From assembly GCA_032622095.1 (NCBI GenBank), contig CP136069.1:185429122-185493121 (forward strand): a stretch of 64,000 nt of DNA. Direction: 5' to 3'. The DNA comes from Siphonodentalium dalli. Its lineage: Eukaryota > Mollusca > Scaphopoda > Gadilida > Siphonodentaliidae. A program made the translations under genes and the position numbers. The notes beneath the pieces are model-generated. The model did not search any database. It worked only from the letters and a program-made list of their open reading frames with translations, and had not been told where the DNA came from. Positions 54,201 to 62,959 of the stretch are shown one piece after another; the first letter of the stretch is position 1; each line of letters begins with the position of its first letter.

Positions 54201-56549
54201 GCTAATTTACTGGCGGCAATCAGTTAGAATTTGGAATATTATTCAAATGTTAGTATTGTGTCGTTTACTATTCAAATACAATTGATATACCACAATGCAT
54301 AAGTGCAAGGAATACAAAAGCGCACACAAATGCTATTTTTACATTCACACCGGTAACATCACATCCGCATGGACGAGTGATGATGACTACACCGACAGAC
54401 TACAATACACAGAGATACAATTTCGAAAAAAAACATATTACCTGTATCAACGTAATTGGCCTTTCGTCTGATGTGGTAATATAACTTAATTGGGAATGAA
54501 AGCTTATTTCCTTTGCATTTTTGATCCGAACATTGGAATTTGATTTATGTGGTGATCAGTTAATAATTGGTCCTAACATACCACTGTGGAGTTTCGTTGA
54601 TACGTTTGGAGATTACTCAGAATGAAGACTTGACAGCATTTTGTGTGATAGCCATAATATGTGGGTGTGGTGAACTATAAATGATACGAAAAAAATAGGG
54701 TCTTCAATGAAAGAAAATAATTCAGACGGAAGTTTTGTAAGGTGAAGCATTACAAGTTCATCATCGTCAAGCTCATCCACCCAAAGATAGAACAGTAATC
54801 CAAATGTGTCAATCATTTGGTACCACATGTCATTACGACGAGAGCACACTATATGATGAGTGCAATAAATCATAACGTGTGTTACCACGTCGTCATAAAC
54901 CAAGTGACATAACGCACAAGTACCCTCGTGTTTGGTAGCAGTAGTCGCTATAAGTTGGGCAACGGTGAAAAAGTATCTCTTCCGCTCTGGATATTGCCGA
55001 CAACAACGCCAAAGGAGAGACATCTGTAAGTGACTTTGGATTTGATAGAAGCATGTTAGTGTTGGGTCGTTTTGAACATTTTGCGTCCAGTCGATATCGC
55101 GCTTACTGTTGACTTCCGTTTTGACTAGTCGGGTCCACTCCGGGCGGATTGGACACGTACCGACTACTGCGAGTTGCTCAAGATATTGGTTCAAGTTGTG
55201 AGAAATAAGAATTCGTTCAATGTCAGCAAAGTATGACTGAGGATTATTATATTTACGAGAAAGATGCATGTGAAGTCTTGATACAAAAATTTCCTTGCAT
55301 ACTTTGGAAGGCGATATGCGACAAAGGCTACCAAACAAACTGAGTTTTCGTGCATCTATAAAAGAGGAAATAGGGCCTAGGCCCATGAGACCTAGGACAA
55401 TATCGGTTCTCGTCCTTACAGGCAGTCCTTGAATGCGTTTCAAGCAAAATCGGTGGATTTTCTCGAGCGAAGTAGTATCTGACACAGACATGCCACACAG
55501 AAATTCTGATCCATATAATCCTTTTGGCAGCACCATCGTTTTGTATATAGTTGCGCAACTCGACGGGGTGATCCCTCCGGCATAAAGACCAGCATTACTT
55601 AAGAGGAAAAAAGTTGACCTGATTTTGTCTACAATGACTTCAACAAATTCTTTGACAAAGTTGTACTTATTTACTTGTATGCCCAAATGAGTGATTTCGT
55701 CTGTTTCGGTCAAAGTACTACCAGCGACAGTCCATCGTCTACTTGTGTTGCAACTCTGGCGAGAAGTTTCGTTAAAAACGATGACTTTACATTTGTTTGG
55801 ATTATACATGAACCGCCACTTTTGACTATATGATGTGCATATATCGCATAAACGTTGTAAGCCGTAACTTGAGAGGGACAACAATGTCATATCATCAGCT
55901 TGTGTTGGAGACGAGCAGTTGTTCTATATTGGTATTTGGTTCCCCGGGGACCCGAATTTGGAGCTGTTTTCTTAGAGTGTAAGGGTTCATCTTTTTACCT
56001 ACAACTGAAATAGTCGTGACGGGAGCTTACTGAATGTTTGCGAAAAACATGTGCCAATGCATTCTCTTATTTATGCGAGTCGACCATAGGTCGCCTCGCA
56101 TATATAAGAGAATGCATTGGCCTAACAAATTTTATAATTTTTTTTTTAAATGTAAGAAAAAATGAAAAAAATGATAAAACATTGTTACAGAATGTAAGAA
56201 ATAATGATAAAAGACGATAAAGATTGTTAAAGAAAAAAAAAATGATAAAGAATGTAAGAAAAATTACCCATATATCTGCTGTGGTTAAGGAGTCGATTAT
56301 TTAGGACATTACTGTAGTCATTGTATCTCTTTTCAGAATTCAGACTATGTTGCTGGGAACAGTTTCTCCATGGCCGATGTCATAGTCTTCACTTATTTCG
56401 CATTCTGCTGGAGAATGGGGCTAGCTTTCAGCAAATACCCTAACATAGAGGGCTACTTCAATCGGCTGAGAGAGAGGGAATCGATCCAGAAAACATGGCC
56501 GCCACACTGGAAGACGTCAGACAATGACACAATGATGAACCCAATCTGA
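41987..56549 (+). CDS. Glutathione S-transferase, rho-like (GST A-like), six exons
   Basis: Coding exons 41987-42154 (or 44335-44499), 46452-46517, 49013-49093, 50013-50093, 52049-52114 and 56337-56549, all phase-0 joins with GT-AG introns. The product is 224 residues (223 with exon 1b), normal for a cytosolic GST. The N-terminal thioredoxin fold has YW(G/A)SEC near the start, the cis-proline loop RGQVPTF (54-60) and the glutathione-binding NES (68-70). The helical C-terminal domain has the N-capping box S165-M-A-D168. 'EHKSEEILKINPRGQ', 'LIPNDPKEQA' and 'WPPHW' resemble fish rho-class / GST A proteins, which conjugate glutathione to electrophiles in the cytosol. Introns 4 and 5 begin with minisatellites made from the exon end and donor. 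Intron 5 contains an antisense LINE. The last coding exon lies 22 bp after a MITE fragment. Confidence 0.9.
42975..43545. mobile_element. hAT-type MITE with perfect 8-bp TSD (571 bp)
   Basis: GTTGTAAC at 42967-42974 is repeated exactly at 43546-43553. Termini CAGTGTTCGCGCTG / CAGGGTCCGTGCTGG (reversed) fit hAT ends. Interior inverted copies of 'catttggcaaatWatttggcaa' style sequence lie near both ends. No transposase. Located in GST intron 1. Confidence 0.92.
43554..44200. other. GST intron 1 sequence, no further feature
   Basis: AT-rich. A 'ttcagtcccctcgctat' at 44112 is a solo end of the repeat at 46041-46309. Confidence 0.4.
44203..44623 (+). repeat. Segmental duplication, copy 2 (promoter + exon 1b + donor)
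   Basis: Direct duplicate of 41858-42274 at a distance of 2,348 bp (ATG to ATG). The upstream 130 bp is almost unchanged, so any promoter there has been copied too. Confidence 0.9.
44335..44499 (+). CDS. GST alternative first exon 1b (55 codons)
   Basis: Begins MSNSIFLYWASECLPSWRP and ends ..INPRGQ before gtaagc, phase 0. Intact frame and donor. Its WASECLPSWR aligns without gaps to the WGSGSPPCWR segment of fish rho-class GSTs, so it keeps the family spacing better than exon 1a. Confidence 0.8.
44680..45410. repeat. ~250-bp tandem repeat in GST intron 1
   Basis: Two clear copies (about 44905-45145 and 45155-45410) share 'gtcctggtccctccccc', 'aagaaaacaatattKt', 'catcagttggaaa', 'tctagatgctaggat' and 'cccggtgtg'. 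Partial units precede them. Confidence 0.75.
45420..46040. other. GST intron 1, no gene
   Basis: 45630-45740 resembles 42271-42340 ('ccgtttgcggggsg', 'cgccggagta'), a further relic of the duplicated segment. The ~100-codon frames on both strands are unrecognised. Confidence 0.45.
46041..46309. mobile_element. Small MITE-like element, TTCAGTCCCCT ends
   Basis: 'ttcagtcccctcgctac' at the left is mirrored by 'gtaggggactgaac' at the right. Located just upstream of GST exon 2. Solo end at 44112. Confidence 0.5.
46452..46517 (+). CDS. GST exon 2 (22 codons)
   Basis: Acceptor ttttcag, donor gtatat. Encodes VPTFKDGDVVINESMAIVNY + LE, including the cis-proline and the glutathione-binding Glu-Ser pair. 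Confidence 0.9.
46700..46860. repeat. ~22-bp minisatellite in GST intron 2
   Basis: Repeats of 'cttacgtatctcttaattaa' + 'ga', about seven copies, palindrome-rich (TTAATTAA). Confidence 0.85.
46868..47470. repeat. Inverted tandem repeat with GGCCGCC motifs
   Basis: ~165-bp units containing 'aatggccgccgtc', 'ggggttcaaatagggca', 'gccatttctcggcc' run rightward to ~47225. They then reappear as reverse complements to ~47470 ('gaacccctctgggcggcggc', 'aggccgagaaatggca'), giving a large foldback within GST intron 2. Confidence 0.8.
47545..47735. repeat. Dispersed repeat, copy 2
   Basis: Matches 33055-33240: 'ttttactctKtgtat', 'caccaaacttcatatggayc', 'ggtgacctc', 'cagccatcttgga'. Confidence 0.7.
47800..48115. 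other. GST intron 2, no gene
   Basis: Two overlapping minus frames of 86-106 codons, unrecognised. Confidence 0.4.
48118..48627. mobile_element. 510-bp MITE with CACGGTGGGG TIRs and inner palindrome
   Basis: Ends CACGGTGGGGAATCACGTG mirrored at 48609-48627. ATTTT flanks both sides, a possible 5-bp TSD. TIR similarity continues inward to 'caaaatggccgaRgc'. A second palindrome (aacattctgaccaaagtttt … complement) occupies 48329-48427. Confidence 0.75.
48640..49010. other. GST intron 2, no further feature
   Basis: AT-rich sequence up to the exon 3 acceptor. Confidence 0.4.
49013..49093 (+). CDS. GST exon 3 (27 codons)
   Basis: Acceptor gttgcacag, donor gtatgt. Encodes SKYKDQGTVLIPNDPKEQAL + VHQRTYE, the linker into the C-terminal helical domain. 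Confidence 0.9.
49291..49455. mobile_element. Short inverted-repeat element in GST intron 3
   Basis: 'cgtgagaagtaaaa' at the left end and 'ttttacttctcacg' at the right end, 165 bp apart. No clear TSD. Confidence 0.5.
49460..50010. other. GST intron 3, no further feature
   Basis: AT-rich sequence up to the exon 4 acceptor. Confidence 0.4.
50013..50093 (+). CDS. GST exon 4 (27 codons)
   Basis: Acceptor gtttgcag, donor gtatta. Encodes GLANLHTKFIAPIVHYLWKR + KKEDINQ. Its last 19 nt are the first unit of the following minisatellite. Confidence 0.9.
50075..50334 (+). repeat. 26-bp splice-donor minisatellite at the exon 4/intron 4 boundary
   Basis: Exactly ten head-to-tail copies of a 26-bp unit: GAAGGAGGATATTAACCAG (exon 4 end) + GTATTAT (intron start). 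Nine copies lie downstream of the true junction, each recreating CAG|GTATTA or a close variant (AAG|GTATTA, CGG|GTATTA). Reading past the first donor gives GTA TTA TGA, an immediate stop. Confidence 0.95.
50372..50997. mobile_element. Foldback MITE split by a nested TA MITE
   Basis: The left arm 'ttgtcactgagtctcggcca' + 'tattggatccatccag' (interrupted at 50415-50792) pairs with the right arm, which in reverse reads 'ttgtcactgagtcgcggcca' + 'tattggacccattcaa'. Inner pairing includes 'ccgttccgt'. The right arm preserves the uninterrupted target sequence. Confidence 0.75.
50415..50792 (-). mobile_element. TA-flanked MITE with hairpin core, copy 2 (nested)
   Basis: TA at 50413-50414 and 50793-50794. 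Ends TGTGACCCGCCATATCAAA / GATATGGCGGGTCACA. Left TIR shortened after 'atatcaaa'. Hairpin core present; the 'gagccccac' spacer pair is inverted relative to copy 1. Confidence 0.85.
51130..51215 (+). repeat. GT-rich microsatellite
   Basis: (GT)n with G-run and GAGG interruptions. A second (GT)n lies at 51501-51522. Frames across it are artefacts. Confidence 0.9.
51230..51710. other. GST intron 4, no gene
   Basis: Only unrecognised short frames and the second GT microsatellite. Confidence 0.4.
51716..52010 (+). repeat. Dispersed repeat, copy 2
   Basis: Second copy of 41545-41826 with an added (TTG)n expansion. Ends 'cggattgagtaccttta', 37 bp before the exon 5 start. Confidence 0.75.
52049..52114 (+). 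CDS. GST exon 5 (22 codons)
   Basis: Acceptor cttttcaag, donor gtgagt. Encodes EKLDEAYESARTELVIWEKY + LE. Its last ~48 nt seed the following minisatellite. Confidence 0.9.
52067..52727 (+). repeat. ~60-bp splice-donor minisatellite at the exon 5/intron 5 boundary
   Basis: About eleven copies of a 59-62-bp unit: the exon 5 3' end (atgagtctgcgaggactgaa … gagaaatacttagag) plus the intron start (gtgagttg). Most downstream copies keep a GT donor (agaggtgagt, agaggttagt, aaaggttagt, agaagtgagt); one reads agagttgagt. Reading past the first donor gives GTG AGT TGA, a stop. Confidence 0.95.
52735..53040. other. GST intron 5, no gene
   Basis: AT-rich sequence with a short 'agatcaagatcaagata' run. 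Confidence 0.4.
53041..53320 (-). pseudogene. Reverse-transcriptase fragment of a LINE
   Basis: The minus strand encodes FADDTNAFYSNSNTDNLF, containing the RT catalytic (F/Y)ADD box. After a stop it continues with VCQWFYGNKLSPNVEK and 'FMLFTN', the conserved segment downstream of that box in jockey/CR1-like elements. Both ends are truncated and at least one stop interrupts it. Antisense in GST intron 5. Confidence 0.75.
53315..53850. repeat. GAACCAAA-rich dispersed repeat, copy 1
   Basis: Shares long stretches with 58890-59490: 'ttctctRYcWggtt', 'atggaaYcaaattgtt', 'ataagcacgttt', 'gatgtctgaag'. Joined directly to the RT fragment, producing a chimeric minus frame (53246-53551). Confidence 0.75.
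53860..54610. other. GST intron 5; probable LINE 3' region
   Basis: Non-coding sequence downstream (minus sense) of the LINE frame. No gene seen. Confidence 0.35.
54613..55918 (-). pseudogene. 5'-truncated non-LTR retrotransposon (RT C-terminal half)
   Basis: An uninterrupted 425-codon minus frame whose first ATG lies directly after a catalytic box: upstream in frame is CSSPTQADD, then MTLLSLS. Conserved RT features: YSQKWRFMYNPNKCKVIVFN (21-40), 'HLGIQV' (68-73) and 'LPKGLYGSEFL' (121-131). The C-terminal end has a CCHC zinc-finger-like cluster C325-x2-C328-x9-H338-x4-C343. The 5' end is cut near 55918, where a stop and unrelated sequence (a GAACCAAA-type repeat) follow. Endonuclease and most RT palm motifs are absent, so it is a dead-on-arrival copy, but the lack of internal stops suggests recent insertion. 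Antisense in GST intron 5. Confidence 0.85.
56047..56130. repeat. Solo hairpin-core unit
   Basis: A single copy of the 68-bp hairpin (gtgccaatgcattctcttat … gagaatgcattggcc) followed by the AT-rich spacer type, without TTAA or TA MITE ends. Confidence 0.75.
56261..56314. mobile_element. CAGTAATG MITE, right-end fragment
   Basis: 'attaccca..tctgctgtggtt' to 'ttaggacattactg' followed by TA. Matches the right half of 37544-37757. Ends 22 bp before GST exon 6. Confidence 0.75.
56337..56549 (+). CDS. GST exon 6 (terminal, 70 codons + stop)
   Basis: Acceptor 'tctcttttcag'. Begins NSDYVAGNSFSMADVIVFTY with the N-capping box and ends ..TMMNPI-stop. Contains the WPPHW segment seen near the C-terminus of rho-class/GST A proteins. 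Confidence 0.9.
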   Translation, partial: NSDYVAGNSFSMADVIVFTYFAFCWRMGLAFSKYPNIEGYFNRLRERESIQKTWPPHWKTSDNDTMMNPI

Positions 56550-56584
56550 AAAATGTTCACAGATTTTGTTCGAACAATCTTGTG

Positions 56585-56953
56585 AGCGGATACCACATAG
56601 CTGACTAGCATCACCAAATTCACCCTCTGGGGGCCTCATTCTGCATGGCCTCATCTGCTATTGGAGACATAGACTCAGATTGAAGTTCCCAAATGATGAA
56701 TATTGTGATGTACACCCATTGGGAACCTCGATTATGCAATGTGTCTTCTGCCAATTTTGGGATATAGGGAAACTAAACTAAAAAAGAAATAGAATCTATG
56801 TGAAGAAGTTTCTATAGAAATTTGATAATAAAGAAACTATCTAGAGAAGATGAGGCCTAAGTAGAATGAGGTCCCCAGAGGGTGAATTTAGTTGTGCTAG
56901 CCCGCTATGCGGGATAGCGTCACTAAATTCACCCTCTGGGGACCTCATTCTGC
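56585..56953. mobile_element. MITE with hairpin end, copy 2 (GST 3' flank)
   Basis: Second copy of 37953-38360. The right hairpin is complete (56865-56953, centre 'ctagcccgctatgcgggata'); the left hairpin is half lost. Begins 36 bp after the GST stop. Contains AATAAA at 56827-56832, the first such signal after the stop that I see. Confidence 0.8.
56827..56832 (+). terminator. Candidate poly(A) signal for GST
   Basis: AATAAA 278 bp after the stop codon, inside the MITE at 56585-56953. A plausible 3' end signal by position only. Confidence 0.35.
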
Positions 56954-56959
56954 AAATGA

Positions 56960-57345
56960 CAGGCTCGCTAAACTCAGCTTGCAAATAATTATATTATAGC
57001 TTGGAGGTTGTTACGCCACCTGTGGTGTATCTAGCTGCTGAGATTTTGATATTGCGTGGTGGACAGGGCGAATGCATTGTGGGGCTTTTATTTATTTATA
57101 GAGTTGGAAATTCCGTTTATTTAAAAGTCGGAACTACGCGACCAGTAGGCCAAGTCCAGTAAAACGGTTCGTTATAGGTGCTGGTTGTTATTGTTATTTT
57201 AACGGAATTCTGAGTTGGTCATTCGCGAAACCAATATATTTTATATTCTATAATTAAAACCGTGGGTATATAATATATGATCATCTTTATGGATATTGTA
57301 GGAAGGTAAATTTAGCTAAAGCGGTGGGATATCTTGCAAGACAAC
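56960..57345. other. No gene; partial duplicate
   Basis: 57195-57290 ('aacggaattc', 'accaatatattttatatt', 'aatatRtgatc') is repeated in direct orientation at 58455-58535. Confidence 0.5.
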
Positions 57346-57348
57346 ACA

Positions 57349-58076
57349 TTTCGGTTTGCGCTATAACTGCTCAATGTTTTAAGGTGTTACACAACGTCTG
57401 ATAAAAAGAGTTCTATCTGGAATATTCACACTATTTTTTCAGAGAACATGCATAGAGTAAACATAGTCCTATCGGACTATCGTAAAGTAGTTCCGTTTAA
57501 TTCGGGATTAATTAACCCTCAGACTGCCGAAACTGCCGACAATAAATTCGCTTGTTCGTGTCCCCCGAAAATCAAACTTGCCTGTTTAGAGGTCCCATTT
57601 TCGTGGCTAATGGTGATAGAATCACAATTTTTCAGTCAAGTTCATGGATAAATTACATTACACTTAATCGGCTTATGTCCGCGGCCATAAACCTGCGTTT
57701 TGATAACAATTTATTTGAGACAAACTGTTGCGCGGGTATCAGTCGGCGCTTATCGGTTGAAGTTATTATGATCGTGCAGCCTGCACGTGCAACAAGTGTT
57801 CAAATACAACAGAAAAACAATACTATGTCAAATAAATAACGTGATCAATGGACAGACAAGTTTCATTTCCGTGGGACACGAAAAAGCGAATTTAATGTCG
57901 TCAGTTTCGGCAGTCTGAGGGTTTTAATTAATCTCCTTTACGATATCCCGATAGGACTATGTTTACTCTATGTTCTCTGAAAAAAAATGGTGTGAATATT
58001 CCCGATAGAACTATTTTTATCAGACGTTTTGTAACACATTAAAGCATTGAGCAGTTAGCGCAATTTTCTGAAATTT
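57349..58076. mobile_element. ~730-bp foldback element with ~250-bp arms
   Basis: The left arm from 'tttcggtttgcgctataact' to ~57605 is complementary to 57826-58076. Paired landmarks: 'tagagtaaacatagtcctat', 'ccctcagactgccgaaactg', 'cgtgtccc'. The unpaired centre is ~220 bp. The open frames inside are unrecognised. Confidence 0.85.
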
Positions 58077-58079
58077 CGG

Positions 58080-58885
58080 ACTCTTTCGTCTATAAAAATA
58101 CGATGAACAACTGAAAATGTTTTTCAACATTCTGGAAGGGGTATATGTCCATGGTAAATATGTTTAAAATTTCACGCATAAACTATGACAGATAACAAAG
58201 TTATAATTAGTTTTATAAGCCCACCATAAATCCCCTATAATAAACGCATGCGGCCGTAAGCACATGGCTTTGCTGTGGATACTTTCGTTCCCAGCATGCA
58301 TCATTCTCGCTATCTGTAAAATGTCTATGAACAATGGCTGTGCCATGCACTCTTAGCTTTGATCCGCATTTAGAAGCATTCTGGTGTGGCGAATGAGAAA
58401 CCTGCAGTAATTTATAAGCCGTAGTTCATTGTAATAATTTGAAGAATTACTTGTCTTAACGGAATTCGGAGGCCAATATGTAACCAATATATTTTATATT
58501 ATGATTTATATTTATGGCTAATAATATGATCTTGGTGGCGTTACCATTTCTGACTATGGTTTTCTTGTAAATCAATATGTTCCGTTTAGTGGACCTTACA
58601 GAGCAATGTCAATCGAAATGTCTTCATCTATGTCACCATGGATATATCCAAGATTATCAAATTTACAACATGATGTACGTCACCATACTCTGAACAATAT
58701 AATAGGTACTATAAAAATAGGGCAATAGACCCTTACTATGATGTTTATGTTTTATGGTAATGGAAGATGTACTCAATTGTGAGGGAAAGCTAGTGCTTCA
58801 ATATTCGCCTAAAGTCATAAACAAATGAACTCAACATAATCATCTACATTCATGTTTGTTATGTACTTTGTATTTACACACAGAG
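58080..58885. other. No recognisable gene
   Basis: Apart from the partial duplicate at 58455-58535, nothing supported. Confidence 0.4.
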
Positions 58886-58889
58886 AAAA

Positions 58890-59490
58890 TTAGGTTCCCC
58901 TGGGAAACCAAAACTGGTTTCCATGGTTGTACCAGTAGGAGATTCAAACATACGAGATTTGGTACTCGCGTACTTCACGAAAGAACCAAAAATAAGGAAC
59001 AAAAATAAGTAACAGACATTCGGGTACCACGTGGAACCACACTTGTTCCTAAATTGTATTCTATATGCATTATGGGGAAAACCAATCTGAGCTGCTTTGG
59101 TTCTCTGCCAGGTTATCCAGATAGAACAAGGAAATGGAACCAAATTGTTACATAATTCGATTCAATAAATGCCTTATGTCAAACAATTATTAGCACTTGC
59201 ACGTGGAAACAGTGTGCTGTGATACCATGCTACAATTATAAGCACGTTTAGGGCGTCATTATTTCTGAATGTTCTATTAATTCATAAATACGTTATATTG
59301 TTTAAAATTGATATCGCACGATGCTGATTGACCGACCGATTGCAATATTGGACACCGAAGACGTTCTGATGTCTGAAGGAAAATCGAATTATATATATAT
59401 ACTTATTGTTCATACTTTGTTTTTATTTATGATATGAGGGGTAGAGTTATCCCCACGCCAGAAATCCATTGATAAGAGTCGAAATTTGAA
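58890..59490. repeat. GAACCAAA-rich dispersed repeat, copy 2
   Basis: Second copy of 53315-53850. Further fragments with the same vocabulary follow at 59517-59670 ('gaagaaccaaacata', 'ccggggaacg') and at 55925-55960. Confidence 0.7.
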
Positions 59491-59679
59491 TGGAAAACAG
59501 TCTAGACGTGTGTCCATTGGTAATTCACAAACCTTGGATTCGGTGGGTTCTGCAGCATGCACGAAGAACCAAACATAGGATTTTGTTCCAAATGTAACAA
59601 AAGAAACATGAAACCAACCTGCTGGTATTATAGGTTATCCGGGGAACGAAATCTTGAACTTTTTCTTTGAGCATATGTT

Positions 59680-60330
59680 TGATGCAAAAAGAAAATAGTT
59701 CAGAATCAAAAATATCAAATTCAAATTGTAGTGTAGGTTTAATCTCATGGCTCTATTTATGACACCGTAACTTACTAGTGCTCGAGTTGGATTAATCGGT
59801 GAATTATCAGGATATAAGTTGGGGAATCTATGTGACAACATTGATAAATAATTATACGTGTGCAAGTAAGTTTATTAAAAAAGTCAAATGCAACCCGACA
59901 TGCGTGGGTGAAACTCGGGAGCGATTTTAAAGCTTGATCTGAGTCGAGAGACATCTCATTATGCCATTCCAATCGATACACGGGTGACCATTTCGATAAG
60001 AATTGATAATTTGTTCACGCTCACTGGAACACCCCCACTTGAAGCCATTAACACTCATACTGGACCGTACGTGCCTCCCTAAATATGATATAGATGTCAT
60101 GTATACACGCGCACGGCTTAATTTCATATAAGGCAATGTAAAATTAAAGGTCGCCGATCACGTGTCTCCTGCAAATGTGGCTTTTTAGTAAGGATAGCTT
60201 CTTTTGAACTCAGTCAAAATTCATCGAACCATGAACAAATTCAAACCTGGCCTTTCTGTTCTAAAAATTTAACCAGGTACAAGATATCAAGATTCAGTTG
60301 AATTTTAAAACAATCAGATAGCCAAAAGTT
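59680..60330. other. No recognisable gene
   Basis: Short minus frames of up to 76 codons without recognised motifs. Confidence 0.4.
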
Positions 60331-60990
60331 AAGCTATCATTAGGAAACCAAAATAATCGGCAAATTATAAGTCGCCAAGGACCATAACTCGGGCAAAAAT
60401 AGGTGGACCAAACCAAAATTCGAACTTGACCTGAAGCTTCATGTGGTTAATCCACATACCAAATTAAAAAACAATCAGATTACAAAACTAAAGTTATCAT
60501 CCGGAAACCAAAATAATAGGCAAATTCTAAGTCGACAAGGACCATAACTCCGTCAAAGATGGGCGGACCGAACCCATATTCAAACTTGACCTTTATCTTC
60601 ATGTGGTTATCCACATATCCAAATTTAAAAACAATCAAATTTGGCTCAGATCTGATCACCAAACTGAGGTTATCATCCAGAAACCTCAAAACGACAAACT
60701 TCTAAGTCGAAAAGGGGCCATAACACCGGCAAAAATGTGCGGACCGAACTTGACCTGTATTTTGAGCTCATAAACGCACATAGCAAATTTGGTTTCGATC
60801 CGATAATCCAAAAATAAAGTTCTCATCCGGAAACTTTCCGAACGGATAGACGGACACACATATTCTGTCGAAAAGGGGCCATAACTCCGGCAAAAATGGG
60901 CGGACCGAACCCATATTCGAACTTTACCTGTGTTTTGAGCTGATAAACTCACATACCAAATTGGGTTTCGATCCAATAGCCCAAAATACA
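60330..60990 (+). repeat. ~140-bp repeated unit, about four copies
   Basis: Units of 'ggaccataactc' + 'gcaaaRatgggcggaccgaa' + 'ttcgaacttgacct' + 'ccaaattaaaaaacaatcag' + 'taaagttatcatccggaaac'. Same family as 29347 and 32330; part of a 'cggatagacggacaca' tail is present at 60843. Confidence 0.75.
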
Positions 60991-61015
60991 GTTCCCGACG
61001 TCTATTTAATGCTTA

Positions 61016-61760
61016 CTTTGTGATATCAATAATTCAATGTGTGATGTCACAAAATCGAATATATGATATCGTAAAATTTAAAGCATTTAGTGATATCACA
61101 TTATTAGATTTTATGATATCGTATATTCATTTTGTGATATCACTTATTCGAATTTGGGATATCATATATTCATTTTGTGATATCAATAATTCGGATGAGA
61201 AGACTATTTATTGATATCACTAAGTGCATTTAGTGATATCATAAAATATTTAATTGTATCATAAAATGAATATATCACAAAATCGAACTATTGATATCTC
61301 TAAATGCTTTCTATGTTGTGATATATATTCGATTTTATGATATCTTAAATTAATTTTATGATATTATTAATTCAAATTATTGATATCATCTACTCATGTT
61401 GTAATATCAATAAATACTAGTCATTTTACGATATCACATATTCGATTTTATTATATCACTAATTCACGGGGAGCCGTTCTTCTATTTATTACCTGTTGAG
61501 TTATATCAATAATTCACTTTGTGATATCACTAAATGAATATATGATATTACAAAATCGAATATATGATATCATTAAATATTTTATGATATCACAAAATGA
61601 TTTTAAGATATCACTAATTCCAATTTGTAATATCATAAATTCATTTTTTGATATCACAGAATCGAATTATTGATACAACAAAATAGAAAGCATTTAGTGA
61701 TATCAACCATTCGATTTTGTGATATCATAAAATGCTCGGAAATTAGTGATATCACAAAAT
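61016..61760. repeat. GATATC-rich array, ~24-bp unit
   Basis: More than 20 copies of 'ttttgtgatatcactaattc' type units, each centred on the palindrome TGATATCA and present in both orientations. One interruption at 61469-61500 ('ggggagccgttcttctattt'). Confidence 0.9.
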
Positions 61761-61769
61761 AGATTAGAC

Positions 61770-62800
61770 AGAAAACCGCAATATTCATCAAATAACAAAC
61801 CTAGAAGCATTTTTGGGGAAAAGTACACAAACACACTTTATAACCTAATGCGAATATGCTGAAACCTTAAAACTGGTTATCGCCATTTCTGATGACGACA
61901 ACCACCCCAAAATTGACCTTAAAGTGGGGTACTGGTTTCAAGGCATTTCCACAAAGAGAGCTCATATATGAGCTCATATCTCATGCACTGAATCGTGCAA
62001 TCGTGTGTTTTATGACTATCCACATATGTAACGATGTTTAGTATTTGAATATAAATGGTTCAGTCATAAAAAATGCACATATATTTTCGATTTACAACAT
62101 TTTGGTCATAAAGAGCGTTTTTTAAGAGGAAACTGTTGAAATATCAGGAGAATTTAACCAAATCTTGCAGAAGCGTGCTCCTTGTTTGTTGTATTTACAC
62201 TATCACGACTAAGGATCAAGATCTCAACATTGCACCATCTCTGCGGAAATGTTAACGACATATTAATTGGTTATAAATAACTTGTTAATATAAAGAGCGT
62301 TGCTTAATTTCGCTATGTACATTAATTGGTAGCATTATTCAGGATTTCGGTATGTAACTTAATTGGTCGCATTATTCCGAATTTACCTTCGATGTTGATT
62401 GGTGGGCTGTATTTATTTCTTGTGAAATCAATTGAAACATGTACATTCTTGTTTTCACACAGTGATTTTAATAACGAGATATATAACAACGTTATCTACA
62501 CATAGTATGGCTGCCGTTCATACATATTATGCTGGTACTTTGTGAGTCAACTTGTAACTTGAAGGCGTATTAACCACTTTTGGAATACTTGCTCTCACAT
62601 AATATAGACAAATGGACAAACATAGCACCATCGCATTTGTGCATGAGCGACCCCTTCTGTGCAAAGAAGCATGTTAAATGATAAACATGTGTCAATACTA
62701 TAAAACTCATATACATGTAAATTACAAGTTTGCAGAAATGCAAGTCAATAGTCCAGAAACCTATATTGGTCGTTCTTAAATATAGATAATGTGTGAAGAT
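61770..62800. other. No gene; one short tandem pair
   Basis: Two ~36-bp copies of 'taattggtMgcattattc' lie at 62318-62385. Otherwise AT-rich and featureless. Confidence 0.45.
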
Positions 62801-62818
62801 ACAGCGGATCTACAACGA

Positions 62819-62946
62819 GTTATGTTGGGATAGAAGATTTTATGAAACGAGTTAGATAAAATTGATTCACAACTAGTCGTAGACGCGTTGTGAATCAAAT
62901 TTATGAAACGAGTTTCATAAAATCTTATATATATCCCAGCATAACA
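62819..62946. repeat. Foldback palindrome
   Basis: 'gttatgttgggatagaagat' … 'gattcacaac' pairs with 'gttgtgaatc' … 'atatcccagcataac'. The loop is ~14 bp (tagtcgtagacgcg). Confidence 0.85.
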
Positions 62947-62959
62947 AGCTGAAGATCTT

